Shown: in pieces, positions 40,631 to 53,257 of the stretch
How positions within the stretch are numbered: position 1 is the stretch's first letter
Layout: each line of letters starts with the position of its first letter
Assembly: GCF_963662255.1 (NCBI RefSeq)
Contig: NC_085049.1
Span: 50,476,837 to 50,540,836, forward strand
Length of the DNA: 64,000 nucleotides
Reading direction: 5' to 3'
From: Cinclus cinclus
Taxonomy: Eukaryota; Chordata; Aves; Passeriformes; Cinclidae
Notes under the pieces: model-generated
What the model saw: only the letters and a program-made list of their open reading frames with translations
Database searches by the model: none
What the model was told of the DNA's origin: nothing
Position numbers and translations under genes: made by a program

Positions 40631-43600
40631 TTAGTCTGCAGGCAAGTATGACAAGCTCTACTTCCCTGTATTCTGACCACCACCTGCCTAAGAACCTGTA
40701 AATAGTTTGGAGGATTTACTTAGCTGCTGTATGTTTTGGGGATGTGAAGCTGTTGTACTCAAGCAAGTAGGCTCTTGGCTGTGTTTGCAGTCTTGTTGTC
40801 CTGTATAAGTAACATATAGTCTTGAAAGCCTCCTAAGGGTGTCTCATTAATATCCACTGTAAAAATACCCTAGGGTGTTTTCCAATTGCTGTTTAAGCAA
40901 AAAAAGCACTAAATTAATACTGTTTAAAAATGACTGGGGAAAAACAACAATGAACCTCCATGTTCAACCTTGCCAGTACATCACTGACTATCTATTTTAT
41001 GTGAGAGACATCTGTTCAATGGCTTCCTCCATTCACAGTTGGGAATTCTTCTGTTCCTTTAAAATATGTTGTCTACTTCAAATGCTGATGGTAATTTTCA
41101 GCATATGGGGACCATTAGCAGTATTGAAGCTGGATATAAGGCTTAACTCGTTAACTCACTTTAGAATGTCGCATCTGTTTTTTTACCCTAGTGTTAACAC
41201 CTGGATCAGTTTAACACCAACACAGAAGTCTAGGACGTACATAGCTGTTAATTTTGAAAACATCTGGAAGTTTTTTGTGTGCGTATGCATGTATATGTGC
41301 ATGTGTGAATGGCTGTATCTCTGCCATTTTTGGGTTTGATGTATAAAAGCTCAGTGAGTTGTGCTTAAGGTGTGTACTGACCTGTGGCAAATAAGTGATT
41401 TATGGCAGAGGCAGAAGCATTGTTTCAGGTGGATTAGAAATGATGATTTTGTCTTTACAATTTTTTTTGTTGTTCTTCAGCTTTCTGTTTCTGAAACACT
41501 GATAACTGAATCAAATTCCTTTCCTTCGCCCTACCCCCCCAGCATGTCCATTTGTTATACACTGAGTAAGATATCCCATTCTCCTGGGATTTGTAAAATG
41601 GGCAGGCATTGCAAATTGAAGACAGCAAATTCCCTGCCTGAGTGTGCAATCCTATTCAGAGGCTGCTTGGATGTAAAATGCCAGTTGTGTTGGAATTTTG
41701 AGAAACGACTTTCTAAGGTGACCTGCTGCCTTTTAGCAAGAGCAGAGTTTGCAGCTCTGGTGAAGAATGATGAGTTGCTTCTCTTATGCCCATTAGCAAA
41801 ATTGGACTAATTTGCACTACATAACCTCAAGGTAAACTGTGAGTGAAGCAGGAAGCAAGGCTAATATGGCATTTTGTAATTTCCTTTATCCCAGAATCTT
41901 TTCCAGAGCCAGCAATTGCTATTGTTTTCTATCTGTGGAGAGTGAGGGTGGCTGCTTGCACAGGAGGCTTTACTGGAGACAAGCTTGTACTGCTACCAGG
42001 CTGTGAGGAAGTGTTGCTTTCAGAATTTTCTGCTGGAACTGGAGACCAAGCAGGGTTAACAGCTTGGTGTTTCAGTAACTAGAGAAAAAACAGAGCCTTG
42101 CCACAGCCAGGAGCCTGGGCAGCCCAAGCCCTGGGGACTAGGCACTTCCTTGGGAAAGGACAGGCTGGGATGCAGGTTCAGCTCAGCAAGACCCTTGTCA
42201 GGGTAGTGCCTGGGCAGCTGGAGAATGGTCCTGCTGAGGTGTCCCTGGGGCAGGGGCTGATGGCCTTGGGAGACTCACATGGGGTCCTGGGCAGTATCAG
42301 GGGAGCTTCGGATACCTGACATGAGGTCATGGGACTGTGGGGCAGGGTGTGGGAATCTTGGGAGTGGGGTCAGGCTGTCAAGGCTCATTAGTGCCCTTGG
42401 AATCATATGGAAACCATAAAGAAAGAAATTTTAACTTTATTTATCATTTTGATCTGCAGAAAACGCAGCATTTAATGTGACTAAACACTGAGTAAGGTGG
42501 AACTGTCAGCTTCTGTATTCTTCATGCTGGTGGCAGGTACTGGAATTTGTTGGGTCTACATGCACAAGAAACTAGGAGTATTACAGAACTGCCTGCTGCT
42601 GAAATCTGTACCCAAATACAATTATACAATTTGGTCAATACTGTATCTTCAGGGCTTCCTTTTGATTTTTTTTTTTTTTTGTGTGTTGTGTGGGGCTTTT
42701 TTTTTTGTTGTCTATTTCAATGTTTTAGTTTTTAATATGGACAGGTCTAAACAGAAAAGAATCAAAGATGCTAGAAATTTGTTGCTAAAGGTGTGAATAA
42801 GATGTGACTGAATTAATGCCTTTGGAATATACACTAGGTTTCTTTATGATATGAACAGTTAACTTTTGGTGGGGATGAGCTCAACATGAGTGTCCGCTGT
42901 ATGAAAACTATTGGCATAGAGGGAAGGTAAAGGGAATACTAAAAGCTACCATTTCCTGGGAACAACCTGGGAACTGTCAGGGCTCTTTGCAGAAGAATGC
43001 TCTGCCTGGGAGGAGGGTGGTTGTGCTGGTAATGTTGTTGCCTCTTACTTTTTTATTGTTTCCCCAAGAAAAAGCACGTTTGCAGTTCAGGATTTCAGCT
43101 CTAAATCCTGACATCTGATAGCCATTCTTAGCCTTTGGAAGCTTGTTGTCTGATCTATTATGTTTTTCTCAGAGAAAGGACTCTTTCTTGCCTGACACCT
43201 GCATTTATTTTTGCCAAATTCCTGGGTTTCTGATAGTGGTTCTGAACATTATACGAGAAACAGAGGAATTAGGTTTCAAGAAAGGGCAACACAGAAGGAC
43301 ATGATAAATAATGTGGAAACTGTGATCTTGTTTTCCTCCAGTGTTCTTTTGTGACTTGCCTAAAATGAGAAAAATGTGTGTAGGGTTGGGAAAACAAATA
43401 CAGGCAACCTGATCCAATGCATAAGCAGAAGTCAAAATGAATATTTTAAAATATTCTAAAAAGCATCATCAGATCTTTAAAGGATTTAAGATGACCTTTC
43501 TATAACCTCTGTGTGCTCAGAGACAAAAGGACATGCTGAGAGGAAGCGTGTCCGAAAGCATTACAGCAGGATGCTCTGGACAATGGAAATGCTGAGCTGT

Positions 43601-43698
43601 GTGGTATTTGGAGTATTTGCATGGAGATTCTGTGGTGCAGTATATCAGTTCTGAGCATTTTTGTTCCCAGAATAAGACAACATTCCTGAAATTAATAC

Positions 43699-43830
43699 CA
43701 CCCAAAACAAAAACAAACAAACAGACAAAAAAAACCAAAACAAAAAAAACAAAAAAAAAAAAAATCCAAACAAACACACAAAAAACAACAACAAAAAAAA
43801 CAAGAAAAAAGAAGAAAATAAAAAAAGAAG
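43699..43830. repeat. A-rich low-complexity tract ((CAAA)n-like)
   Basis: About 130 bp of A-runs with scattered C and later G: CAAA, CAA and GAAA units. Long frames on both strands here (43599-43943 plus, 43517-43894 minus) come from this composition and are not genes. Confidence 0.9.
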
Positions 43831-45070
43831 GTTTGCATACAGGTTCTAAGGAAATGGAGGATGTGAGGGGAGTCTTGGAGTATGAATTAGTCATGTATTT
43901 TAAATGGCTTGAGTTTCACACTTTTTTTCCCTTCCTAAGCTGAATTGAAAAATTAATAATTATAGGACAGTATTTATTGGTAAGGTGGAAAGGCAGGTAG
44001 AGATTTTTAATAGAGAATGAGATATAAGTCATCTCTCTTGTTTAGTATTTTGAATAGAAGAGTCTTGGTCTGACTGGATTCTTAATTACCCTAATAAAAT
44101 AAATGCTAAATGAGTTAAGCTCAGTAATAACAACAATGCATCTTTAAATAATTGCTTAAATAAAAGCAACTAATTAAATTCTAGTCATCTCTTTGCACTG
44201 AGCGGGTCTCACACCTTCTCCCACTGCATAAATCTAAATGCAAATCTTTGGATTTGTGCAGACACTGTAGGAGACAGATTTTTACAGTAACGAATTAGAC
44301 TTAGAGGCTGCTAATGGCTGGCATGAGTTCTTGCCAGTGTGGTTCTAAGCATAAATGCTGAAAGCTGAAGCATTTTTTTTTTTTCTAATCAAGCTGACAG
44401 ACTTGAATTCATAAGCTAATGCAATGTAAAAATGTTTTTTTCCCGTCAATTGGAAATGTAAAAAATTTAAAAAGAAAGTCTATTTTAATCTGTAAAATAT
44501 TCTGTTGTCTGTCTTCAGCAAAGTGTTGCAGAAAATGTTGTCAGTCAAGATATGCACAAGAAAATTATACAAGGGGAGTGCCTTGTCCAGAAGCAGAAAA
44601 TTGTGCACTCCTACCAACTTCCATATTTATTGTTTATCCATGTTAGCAAAATCCATTCCAATATCTAAATTAAAATTTCACTATAAAAGACAGTTGGTGT
44701 TTTAGTTCTGATTTACTGGAGGAGCCATTGTTTCGGCAATATTGTTTGCAAGATTTCATATTTATTTTCCATTTTAATTACAACTCATCAAATCTTAACT
44801 GATTACTCCTGGGTTAGATTCAGAAAAATGTCACTGAAGGGTGTTTTAATTTAATGGAAACATCATAACGTCTGTTTCTAATGTTTTAAAAGCCAATTTA
44901 TATGGAAATTTTGCTATAGAAGAAAGTCAATAGATACATACTTTTTTAACACCTCCTGTTAAAATTCAAAACTTGAATTGAAGCAGCACCAAAGCAATGC
45001 CATTATTTTGCTTGTAGCAGTGTGATTGCATTTTCACAGCCTTTTATTTGTAGCCATTTTGTTCTGTTAA

Positions 45071-45097
45071 AATTAAGTTTTTGTTTGTCTTTTGTAG
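45071..45097 (+). promoter_or_regulatory. TMTC2: 3' splice site of the TMTC2 exon
   Basis: A T-rich polypyrimidine tract (TTTTTGTTTGTCTTTTGTAG) ends in the AG at 45096-45097, directly before the first exon base. Using this acceptor keeps the conserved serine-arginine junction in frame: AG from the previous exon plus T here gives Ser. The reading frame continues open upstream into the intron, but those residues do not match the family. Confidence 0.88.
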
Positions 45098-45668
45098 TCG
45101 AGCTATCAAGACAAACCAGGACCTTTTGCCTGAGACGCCGTGGATCCATATCTTCTACAATGACTTTTGGGGGACATTGCTTACTCACAGTGGGAGCCAC
45201 AAGTCCTACAGACCTCTCTGCACACTTTCCTTCCGCATTAACCATGCTGTTGGGGGAATGGACCCATGGGGCTACCACCTTGTAAATGTCCTCTTACATG
45301 CTGCAGTCACTGGCCTTTTCACAAACTTCTCCAGGATTCTCTTTGGTGATGGGTACTGGACCTTGATAGCGGGCCTGCTGTTTGCATCTCATCCAATCCA
45401 CACGGAAGCCGTAGCAGGGATTGTAGGGAGGGCAGATATTGGAGCCTGCCTCTTCTTTCTGCTTTCCCTCATGTGTTACGTGAAGCACTGCTCTACCAGA
45501 GGTTCCTCACCGAGTACTTGGGGCTGGATCTTGGGAGCAGGGCTGTGTGCAGGATGCAGCATGCTGTGGAAGGAGCAAGGAGTGACTGTTCTGGCCATTT
45601 CAGCTGTGTACGATATCTTTGTATTTCATCGACTGAAAATGCATCAGCTCATTTCTGCTTTATACAAG
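45098..45668 (+). CDS. TMTC2: TMTC2 internal coding exon (probably exon 2)
   Basis: This exon encodes part of TMTC2, a multi-pass ER membrane protein of the TMTC family, whose members O-mannosylate cadherin-type domains using dolichol-phosphate mannose. The first base completes a serine codon split by the upstream intron (phase: two bases in the previous exon). It is followed by 190 whole codons with no stop, and the exon ends exactly after an AAG lysine codon. The translation starts RAIKTNQDLLPETPW and contains the family motifs HSGSHKSYRPL (local residues 30-40), HPIHTEAVAGIVGRAD (98-113) and WKEQG (157-161). Hydrophobic stretches at about 58-80, 86-98, 113-128, 141-155 and 161-176 fit membrane helices of the GT-C-like domain. 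From memory it aligns without gaps to human TMTC2 residues about 28-218, much better than to TMTC1, 3 or 4. The acidic YDD motif should lie at the end of the preceding exon, outside the window. The TPR repeats should lie downstream. The exon is more GC-rich than its introns. The gene assignment is firm; the exon number is inferred from human. Confidence 0.94.
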
Positions 45669-45674
45669 GTGAGT
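45669..45674 (+). promoter_or_regulatory. TMTC2: 5' splice site of the TMTC2 exon
   Basis: The exon ends in CAAG followed by GTGAGT, a near-consensus donor. The frame remains open for 20 more codons into the intron (stop near 45726), but similarity to TMTC2 ends at the donor, after the residues ALYK, which matches the known exon break. Confidence 0.9.
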
Positions 45675-46846
45675 CTCATTTATGGTAAGCTATTTGTGAA
45701 GCACCATTCACTGTTAAACAGGTGTTAAATGAGGTTTTGAGTACACAGTAATTCTTAGTAGTCTAGTCAACTCCCAGAAATAAGTTCAGATATGTAATGC
45801 TGAAAGAACACTTTAAGAGCTTTAGTATGGTCTTTTTAGATTTTGTTTAAGCAATGTGTTATTAGCCCTTGCTATTACTCGATGCTGGGGATGTGTTTTT
45901 TCAATTACCTTCCTTAGCTCCAGCAGCTCCCTCATTCTCTTTACTGTCAAGCACTGGATATCTGAGTTGAACACTGGATATCTTGACTGCCTTTTGCAAA
46001 GAATTCATTCATGCTCTTATCCTCTTGTATCTTGCAAACTCAGCTTAGTTTGGTCAGGCGTGCAAGTTCGGCAGCTGATATCATCAGCTTTGCTCCCTGA
46101 GGCAAAGATAAAACTCTTATTGTTCTAATTTAACAGAGATGCATAGGACTTGGTGCATGCATTTGGCACAGATTTTTTTCTTCCCCTAGTAGGAGCTGTG
46201 ACTTAATTGTATTATTGCCTTAATAAAATAAGGATTTCCTATTTTAATAGGAATTATTTCTTCTTCTCCAAGAACAAACAAGTAAAATAAGCAAACAAAC
46301 AAGCTTGCCAAATCCCCTACCTTCCCACTCACAGAACTGTGTGTAGTTTAGTGGTGCTCAGAAACCCCAAAGTTAAACTAGTTAAAACTCAGAAACCCCA
46401 GTCAGGAGTCCTTAACAGCAGTTGCTGTACAAATGAGTAAGCTAAATATATGTAATTCTCTTTTCAGTGAAATTGCTGTCTTTCAGAAAAATACTGTCTT
46501 GTCAAAAGGTCGACAGTGTTTCATATGGACATGTGTTGTCACAGTTTTCAGTGAGATGTAGGTTGCAAAAATGTATTTTGTTTCATTGCTTTTCTTATTC
46601 ACCTCAAAGACCTTGATTTGAAAATTTTGATTTCTCTTCCAAATGGATTGAAAAGAAATTGTAGATTTGATAAAGCAGTGATGATTTCTGTTTATACAGA
46701 CTATATAGTTGTAATATAAAAGGAAAGTAGTAGTGTAAAAAAAACAAAGCACCTAGTCACTTGTAATTTCCTCTTAAACTGCTCTAAGGTGTTGGCTTAG
46801 TTATTATACTCTTTTCTGACAAAATGGAAAAGGAAAGAATAATTTC

Positions 46847-46888
46847 ACATATATATATATACATATATATATACACACACATATATTT
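46847..46888. repeat. (TA)n/(CA)n microsatellite
   Basis: Alternating AT with ACACAC interruption, read directly. Confidence 0.9.
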
Positions 46889-48872
46889 GGGTTTTTTTAC
46901 TCATATATAATGACATATGTAAGACTTCTGAATATCAGTAGCCAAATACTGTATGGTACACTGTGAATCTAACACTGAGCAGAAGCAAATAGGAAACTGA
47001 TTAAGTTGTTGCATTAATTTATTCCTTAAAGTACATCTGCAACAGCAGGCTTTATACTGAACACCAGGCTTTATACTGAAAGGCACAAAGATGAGACTTT
47101 TTCAAGAGCTTCAAGGAGTTTGGTTAATAACTCAAGTGTTACCTTATCCTATGGAGTTGAACAGTAGTAAAAACATTCATATGACAGAAAATTCTGAACA
47201 TCTAGAAACTTTTTATTATTGAGCACTCGTTGCTCAAACCCAAAGTCTTTGCAGATATTTCTGATGAACTTTTAATTGAGAAAAGCTTCTTATCACCTTT
47301 TTCCTCCTTTTCCATGCCAGAGCCAGAGTAAAATTGGTCCAGAAGAGATCTGAATGACACAGGTGAAATCCAAGCTTCCATATACTAACATTTTGAACGC
47401 AAGGTCTCTCCTCCTAAGGTGTGGAGCTCTAAATTTGGACACCTGGCTTGTGAGGAGTATTTTGTGAGGGGTACCCAGCATCAGAGTTGGACAGAAAGTC
47501 AGTGTTTTTGAAAATTTATTTTTTCATCTGTAGTGCTAGAAATAGTAATTTGTAGATTACAGACCTTTGTGGAGATTTGATTTTTGCTGGAGACAGTTTA
47601 ACAAGGAGAGACTACACTGAATGAAAATAGGAATATTTTGGTTATTGGCCACCAGAAATGCATTTTTTAATTCACTAAATTACTAGGCTGCATGTTTTTT
47701 GCACATATATTTGGGCTGAGTGCTGATCAGCATGAACAAATTAGAAGGAATTGTGTCTGGATACCTGTTCTGGAATTTGTTCTTTATATTTTCCTAGTGT
47801 AATACTGGGAGAGGGCAACTTCAGGAGAAAGGTGGGGGGGGAAAGACATAAAAAAGGTCAGTTGAAAAAGTTGTAGTCTTTTGTAGTGTGTTGGAGGGCA
47901 AAAGTGTAGAATGGAGTCAAGGAAGAAACGAAAAGAATTTAAAGGTTGGTGAGCTCAAGCCTGTGCTACCTAAGTAAGCAGTAACTGAATGCTTTGTAAT
48001 GGAGCAGTAGAAAGGTCCTTTCAGTCTACCTAACCTTTAGCTCAGCCCTGTCCAGCTGAACTGATATAGCTGTATCCTAGGCTGTTCTGCAGACTGAACT
48101 GAAAGGAAATGCAGGTTAAAAAAACCCTTTAAACACCTCACCTCAAACATTCCAGATACATCTTTTAGGAGTTACTTTAAATCTGAATCAGTTCAGTTTG
48201 TATTCAGTCCTGGACACTGTGCTACAAATAGCTGTGCTGACTAACAGTGAGAGGAAAGATGCAGTGTTGGCACAGAAACAAGGAATTGAGAGAGATGGAT
48301 TTGGGGGAGTGGCTGCTTAAGGATCTGAGCTGATATGCTGCCAGACTGTGGCTTTTAACTTTGAAAACAATGACATTTTTTAGAATATACCCCTGGGGAA
48401 ACTGAGACACAACTATTTATATTTAAAGAATAGTAAAACTACTGACCATCTTCAGGACCGTCAATAAAGTATGAACTGGTACAAGCAACTTGAAAAACGC
48501 TCCAGCTGATGGTAGGATATACTGTTGGGTGACAAGCCTATTCTTTCCATTGTGTTCTTATCTTTGGGCCAAGTATCCAATGCTTTAAAATGATGGCTAC
48601 TACACAAGAGCAGTTGGACCACATGCTGGAATGCGTTAAATGAATCTGATCATTCAGTATCTATATGTAAAAGTATGCAAAATTTGCAAGATGGTATCTC
48701 CAAACTCAGAGTCAAAAAAGGATCATAGTCAAATGATTTGTCAAATTGGCTAAGTCTCTCACCATTGTGGAAAAGTTTTTGAAAATACGCATGTCTGTGC
48801 TGATTGTCATCATGAGAATCATAGTATTTGTGCCTTGTCTACTTCAGTGTATCAGCCAACAAATTAACAAAG

Positions 48873-48922
48873 CTGTCAACACAGTGTTCATGTTCAACAC
48901 TGTCAACAGTGTTCATGTTCAA
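48873..48922. repeat. 27-bp-period tandem duplication, two copies
   Basis: The pattern CTGTCAACA...GTGTTCATGTTCAA appears twice in a row; the second copy lacks two or three bases. Confidence 0.8.
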
Positions 48923-51900
48923 GCAGAAGGGGGTGATGATGGATCCCAGAAACCTGGGGTTTTTGAGCTTTCTGTTCTTTCAGGCACTGACCCCCTGGAG
49001 AGCACTGCTTTTGATGAGGCCTTAGAGACAGCTTCTAAATATGAGTGATGAGGTTAAAATCATGAGTGTGTAGTGAAATAGAAGTGTGTGCTTTCACATG
49101 GTGATAGGTTTTAAATGTGAGGTGTTTATAGTATAGTAATAGGTATGGGACAACATGGAGGATTTGGGGCATTGTCTCTTTCAGTGTTCATCTTCCTTCT
49201 TCCTTCTTCTTCATGGGTTTCAGGTAGTAGTTTCTGGTTGGTCAGTCAGTGTCACACTAAGGGTCATAGGAATTTAGTTATTGGATTAAAAGTATAAATA
49301 ATACAAGTGTTAATTCTCTATTGGACTGTTTAGCTTTAAGAGACCTTGTAGCAGCTGGATCTTCCTTTGTTTTCCTCACTTCTAGCAGGTAGCTAGAAGT
49401 GCTGTTGAATGCTCTGTACTTTCTGATAAGATTTAATAAACAACCAAGCCCAAACACGAGCAAATCCATTTCCATTGTGTATTTGTTAATCCTGGCTCTA
49501 AGTGAAGGCAGAAGAGACTAAGACAAACCATTAATTTAAGTGGTGCAAAACTCCCACTGCTGTAACACCAGTGCAATTTGAGTAAACTAGCAGGGCTTCT
49601 AAACAAGGTAGCTGCAAAGCTGGACCACTAGTTGAGCAGATTAATGCTGCCCCTTATTTAGAAGCTATTCTTGTGGCATCTTAAAAGTTTATATTGTAAC
49701 CACTTATTAAACTATCCAGCTCTTTTCTCTGTCATCTATGTACTGGTTATTCAGTAGAATTTGGCTGCCGATTTTTTTTCTTTTGCCAAGTCTTGTATTC
49801 CTGTCTGCCTGTGACACTCTCACTCTGGCTGGAAAAGTTGTCAGTCTGGACTCCATTTCATTTGGTTAGCTCTGTTTTATTCTGACTGGCTGACAAGAAG
49901 GTATGCAGTGCCTTTGAGTCAGAAGATTTTAATGGGATTGCATTTATTGCAGTCATAAATGAGTTGTCTGAAATGAGAGTAATTGAAAAAGTGGTGTTCT
50001 ACTGGGGTAAAGCATTCCTTGTGGAAGTAAGTTAGACTTTTGTTTTATTTTTCAGGATCCTAGACCTTGAGTAATTTAGAGTGTATGTTACATAGCAGGT
50101 ATGCAGATTGATTGAGTTGTCAGGTGTGATAGTTATTAGAGACTAGCAGCTGGAGTTGTGCAAGTTAAACCACCAGAGGTATAGGACTGGGAAGGTGAGC
50201 TTGAATATGGGAGAGAGCTGTGATCAAGTTTGTTATTAAAGAAAATTTGCAAATACTGAGGCTTAATTGTTTTGTACTTGCAATATTCAGGTTGAGTGCA
50301 GAAGCATTAATCAATAGTCTTCTGTCCAATTAACAGTACAAAGCTAATACAAACCCTACTGTGCTGCTCTTTTTTTCATCTTGTGGATTTTTTAAGTTTT
50401 CTTTTGTTTGCTTGGTTATTTTGTGGTTCTTTTTAAACTGTAAGCAGATCTAAATAATATTAGCAGTTAAAAAGGTTGAGCAAATGCATTTAAAGCTCAT
50501 TTTTAATATAACGGTAATGATAAAGTATTTATTGCTCTGTGGCTTATGTATGCAAACTGCCATACAGGAATAACTAAACCAGATGTAAATTCTGCTAAGA
50601 TTGCACTGCTACAGTACACTAACATTTTACCAGATCAACATATTGTTAGTACAGGGGGTTTGTTATACCAAAATAAGGAAGTGTGTCTTTTCCCATCACT
50701 TATTTGATTAAAATTTCCCCCCAGGAGATCTGTCTCGCATGTGGAATTAGTTATTGGTGTCTATAGCTTAAACATGAACCACTAATTTGATTGCAGGATG
50801 CATTAGCTAGCCTCCTGTGCTATTATAACAGCACTGGTTTTGTAAAAGACAATTTTATTGGAGGCCTATGTTTTATTTAAGGTAATGATGTAAACCTGGG
50901 GCCTCCATGGATGACATGGTCAACCACCAAATCAGGTTTTATAATACTGTACTTTCTTTTATGGTCTTGGAACAGTCTTAGTTGTGGGTATATGCTGCTG
51001 GATATTAGATAAAGCTACTGATTTTTGAGAACACTCTAAACTTCACATAGTTTACTTTCTGCTTTCTTTTCAGTTTCTACTTTTAGAGCTATACTGCTTT
51101 GAAAAGCAATGTCAAAATAAAATGCTGCTCTTGATTTAAATTTGCGGTTTTATGCTTCTCTTCTGAGTAGCTCTAAAGCCTTAGTAATGTAGTAGTCAAT
51201 GTTGCTTATTGTTCATCTCTTCTTCATTTACAACTTAGGCTGTTTTGCAGTATTTCATCATTATTGGCAGTGTTTCGTCATTATTTAAAATCTAACTCAA
51301 TGGTTTATCTTCTACTAATTTCCCACCATCTGAGGAATTTTATTATGCTGAATTTGCCCAAAGGTCTTGATATTTTGGCACAACTGATTTGAAACCTATT
51401 TTTTTGTAAGTTTTCTCTTTTGGGTGGGCATGGTCCAGTCTTGTGTCCATGTCTTTGAAGTATAGTATTTACAGTGTTTAGACTGTTAGGGCAGGAGCTA
51501 TTACCTTGCAGGACAGACTTCATTCTTGGAGTTAGATATTTAAATATGCTTTTCGTAGAGACACTTTTATTACAGTTAAAAATAATAAATAACTTACAGC
51601 TTCAAAACATGACTTGACCTCTCATGGGTTCATTTTGTCTAATGAGCCACATATTCAAGTGCACTGAGCTGTTAAAGATTGCATTTATGGGCTGGGTAAC
51701 CCTTAGCATTTCAAGAACTGTGGAAGAGATTGGGGGCTCCATTGCCAGCTGAGTCCCGTTTATCCTTAGCATCTCTCATTCTGCAGTAGTCAGCTGGGGG
51801 TTAATTTTCCTGTCAGCTTTAAGGCTGTACAAAATGCTGAAAATGATGAGACGAGTGTGCCTGCACATGCATTGCTTATATTTGTGGATGAGCTGGCCTG

Positions 51901-52703
51901 ATGCTTTTCACTCTGCTGGATGGCAGCAGCATGAGGCCTGTGTGGTCTTGACCATCGCTCTCCTCACCCCACCAGGTATTTCCTAGACAAAAGAAGCTTT
52001 TTCCAATTTACTTCTCTCTTGACAATTTCAAGTAGCTACTACTGCTGTTTCCTGTAGTTCCCACAGCTCCTTGCTGCTTTTCTGTTTGATCCTGAAATAA
52101 GAAAAGCAAGATTGGTCTGCAGTATCTTCTCAGTGATGTTGATCTCCTGCAGGTCCCTGTGATGTCGGTGGAGTGGTACTGAATTGGACATCAATATGTA
52201 TAAATAGCTGTATAAATAGCTGTGTTTCCTGAAAGTATTTTCATGGGGTGATTTAAACCGCTGGAACAGATCACATATGACAGAAATACAGCATCCTAAG
52301 GCAAATGTATCAGCGTTGTACCTTCTTAAAAATGAGGAATCATAACATGTCTTGCTGAAGTCGCTGACAGTGGCATAATAGAGATTATATTTTAATATTA
52401 AATCTGTAGTGTCTTCCTTGGAGCTGCCACTGAAATCCCCATTACTTTTATCTATCCACTTGAAGTTTACAGTAATATTTAGGAGCCTGTATTTGAGAAT
52501 ACCTCTCTAGAAAGATGAAAAAGTCAGTCTTCTTTAATAAACAAGTAAATAAAAAAAGAGAGAAGGCTTTTCATATTTATAGGAACTGTGGAGAACTTTC
52601 AGTTTACCAGAGAGGTTAGTTTGCCAGAGAAAGGTCGTTCCTGTCTTCAGTCCTGCATAAGTTTTGTACTGCATGCAGTATGATGTGTTGCTCCATTCTT
52701 CCC

Positions 52704-53257
52704 TGTTGTGGTTTAACCTCAGCCAGCACCTCAGGCCCACAAACTACTTGCTCACTCCCTCCCCTTAGGATAGGAGGAGGAAAACTCAGAGACTGAGATA
52801 AAGGTAGTTTGATAGGTAAAGTAAAAGCTGTGCGTGGAAGCCAAGCAAGGAATTAATTCACTGGTTCCCATGTGTGGGAAGGTGTTCAGCCATGTCCAGG
52901 AGAGCAGGGCTCTCTCTTGCTCTGTCGTTACTTGGGAAGACGCACACCACCACTCTGAGTATCTGCCCCTTCCTGCTTCTTCCCTTAGCTTTGTACGTGA
53001 GCGTGATGCTGCGTGTCTGAAACTTCTCCATGGACAGCTGTCCTGGCTGTGTCCCCTCCCAGCCCCCTGTGCACCCCCAGCCCCCTCGGTGGTGGGGCCA
53101 TGTGAAAGGTACAAAAAGCCTTGATGCTGTGTGAGCACTGCTCAGCAATAGCTAAAACATCCCTGTGACATCAGCACTGTTTGCAGCACAAATCCAAAAC
53201 ATAGCCCCATTCTAACTACTACGAAGAAAATTAACTCTATCCCAGACAAAATCAACA
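52704..53257 (-). mobile_element. Solo LTR of an avian endogenous retrovirus, minus strand
   Basis: The left edge TGTTGTGGTTTAACCTCAGC and the blocks CTCACTCCCTCCCCTTAG, CTGGCTGTGTCCCCTCCCAG, AACTCTATCCCAGACAAAAT and the closing CA match, in order, the reverse complement of a bird ERV LTR that begins TGTCCTGGTTTCAGC. It is about 554 bp, TG...CA bounded, and no retroviral gene lies next to it, so it is a solo LTR left by recombination. The flanks TTCTTCCC (left) and TTCTCCC (right) could be a decayed target-site duplication, but the register is imperfect. Frames inside it (52752-53138 and its shadows) are LTR noncoding sequence. The family name (a TguLTR5-like type) is from memory only. Confidence 0.78.

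Larger units (their letters stand above)
35891..45070. other. Intronic stretch before the TMTC2 exon; simple repeats only
   Basis: No gene was recognised. It holds an A-rich run (36890-36935), a perfect 33-bp duplication (39462-39527), a G/T-rich patch (40249-40335), a TG/TA microsatellite (40600-40630), a GC-rich patch (42095-42385), T-runs (42668-42712) and an A-rich tract (43699-43830). The longest frames here (40875-41339 and 41361-41810, about 150 codons each) have no known motifs. Confidence 0.55.
1..45097 (+). other. TMTC2: TMTC2 intron upstream of the exon (partial)
   Basis: All sequence left of the exon reads as intron: AT-rich, stops in every frame, only short chance ORFs, and repeats in both orientations. 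The upstream end of the intron and the first exon are not in the window. TMTC2 is known in other vertebrates to have very long introns, so 45 kb or more is not surprising. Other noncoding genes inside the intron cannot be excluded by eye. Confidence 0.8.
45675..52703. other. Intronic stretch; small tandem duplications only
   Basis: No gene was recognised. It has a direct repeat of ACACTGGATATCT near 45950-45983, a CA/TA microsatellite at 46847-46888, a duplication of GGCTTTATACTGAA near 47049-47080 and a 27-bp-period duplication at 48873-48922. Frames such as 48746-49048 lack known features. Confidence 0.55.

Noticed and set aside
40875..41810. Two consecutive plus-strand frames of about 150 codons each
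   Set aside because: Different content, no family resemblance and low-complexity ends; not supported as exons.
43517..43943. Long overlapping frames on both strands (Phe/Val-rich one way, Lys/Thr-rich the other)
   Set aside because: Produced by the A-rich tract at 43699-43830.
45003..45488. Antisense frames over the TMTC2 exon
   Set aside because: Shadows of the real coding frame; they share its boundaries only by overlap.
45669..45728. Continuation of the TMTC2 frame past the donor
   Set aside because: Family similarity stops exactly at the GTGAGT donor; the extra codons are intron read-through.
52752..53148. Frames of 96-128 codons on both strands at 52752-53148
   Set aside because: They lie within the solo LTR, which is noncoding.
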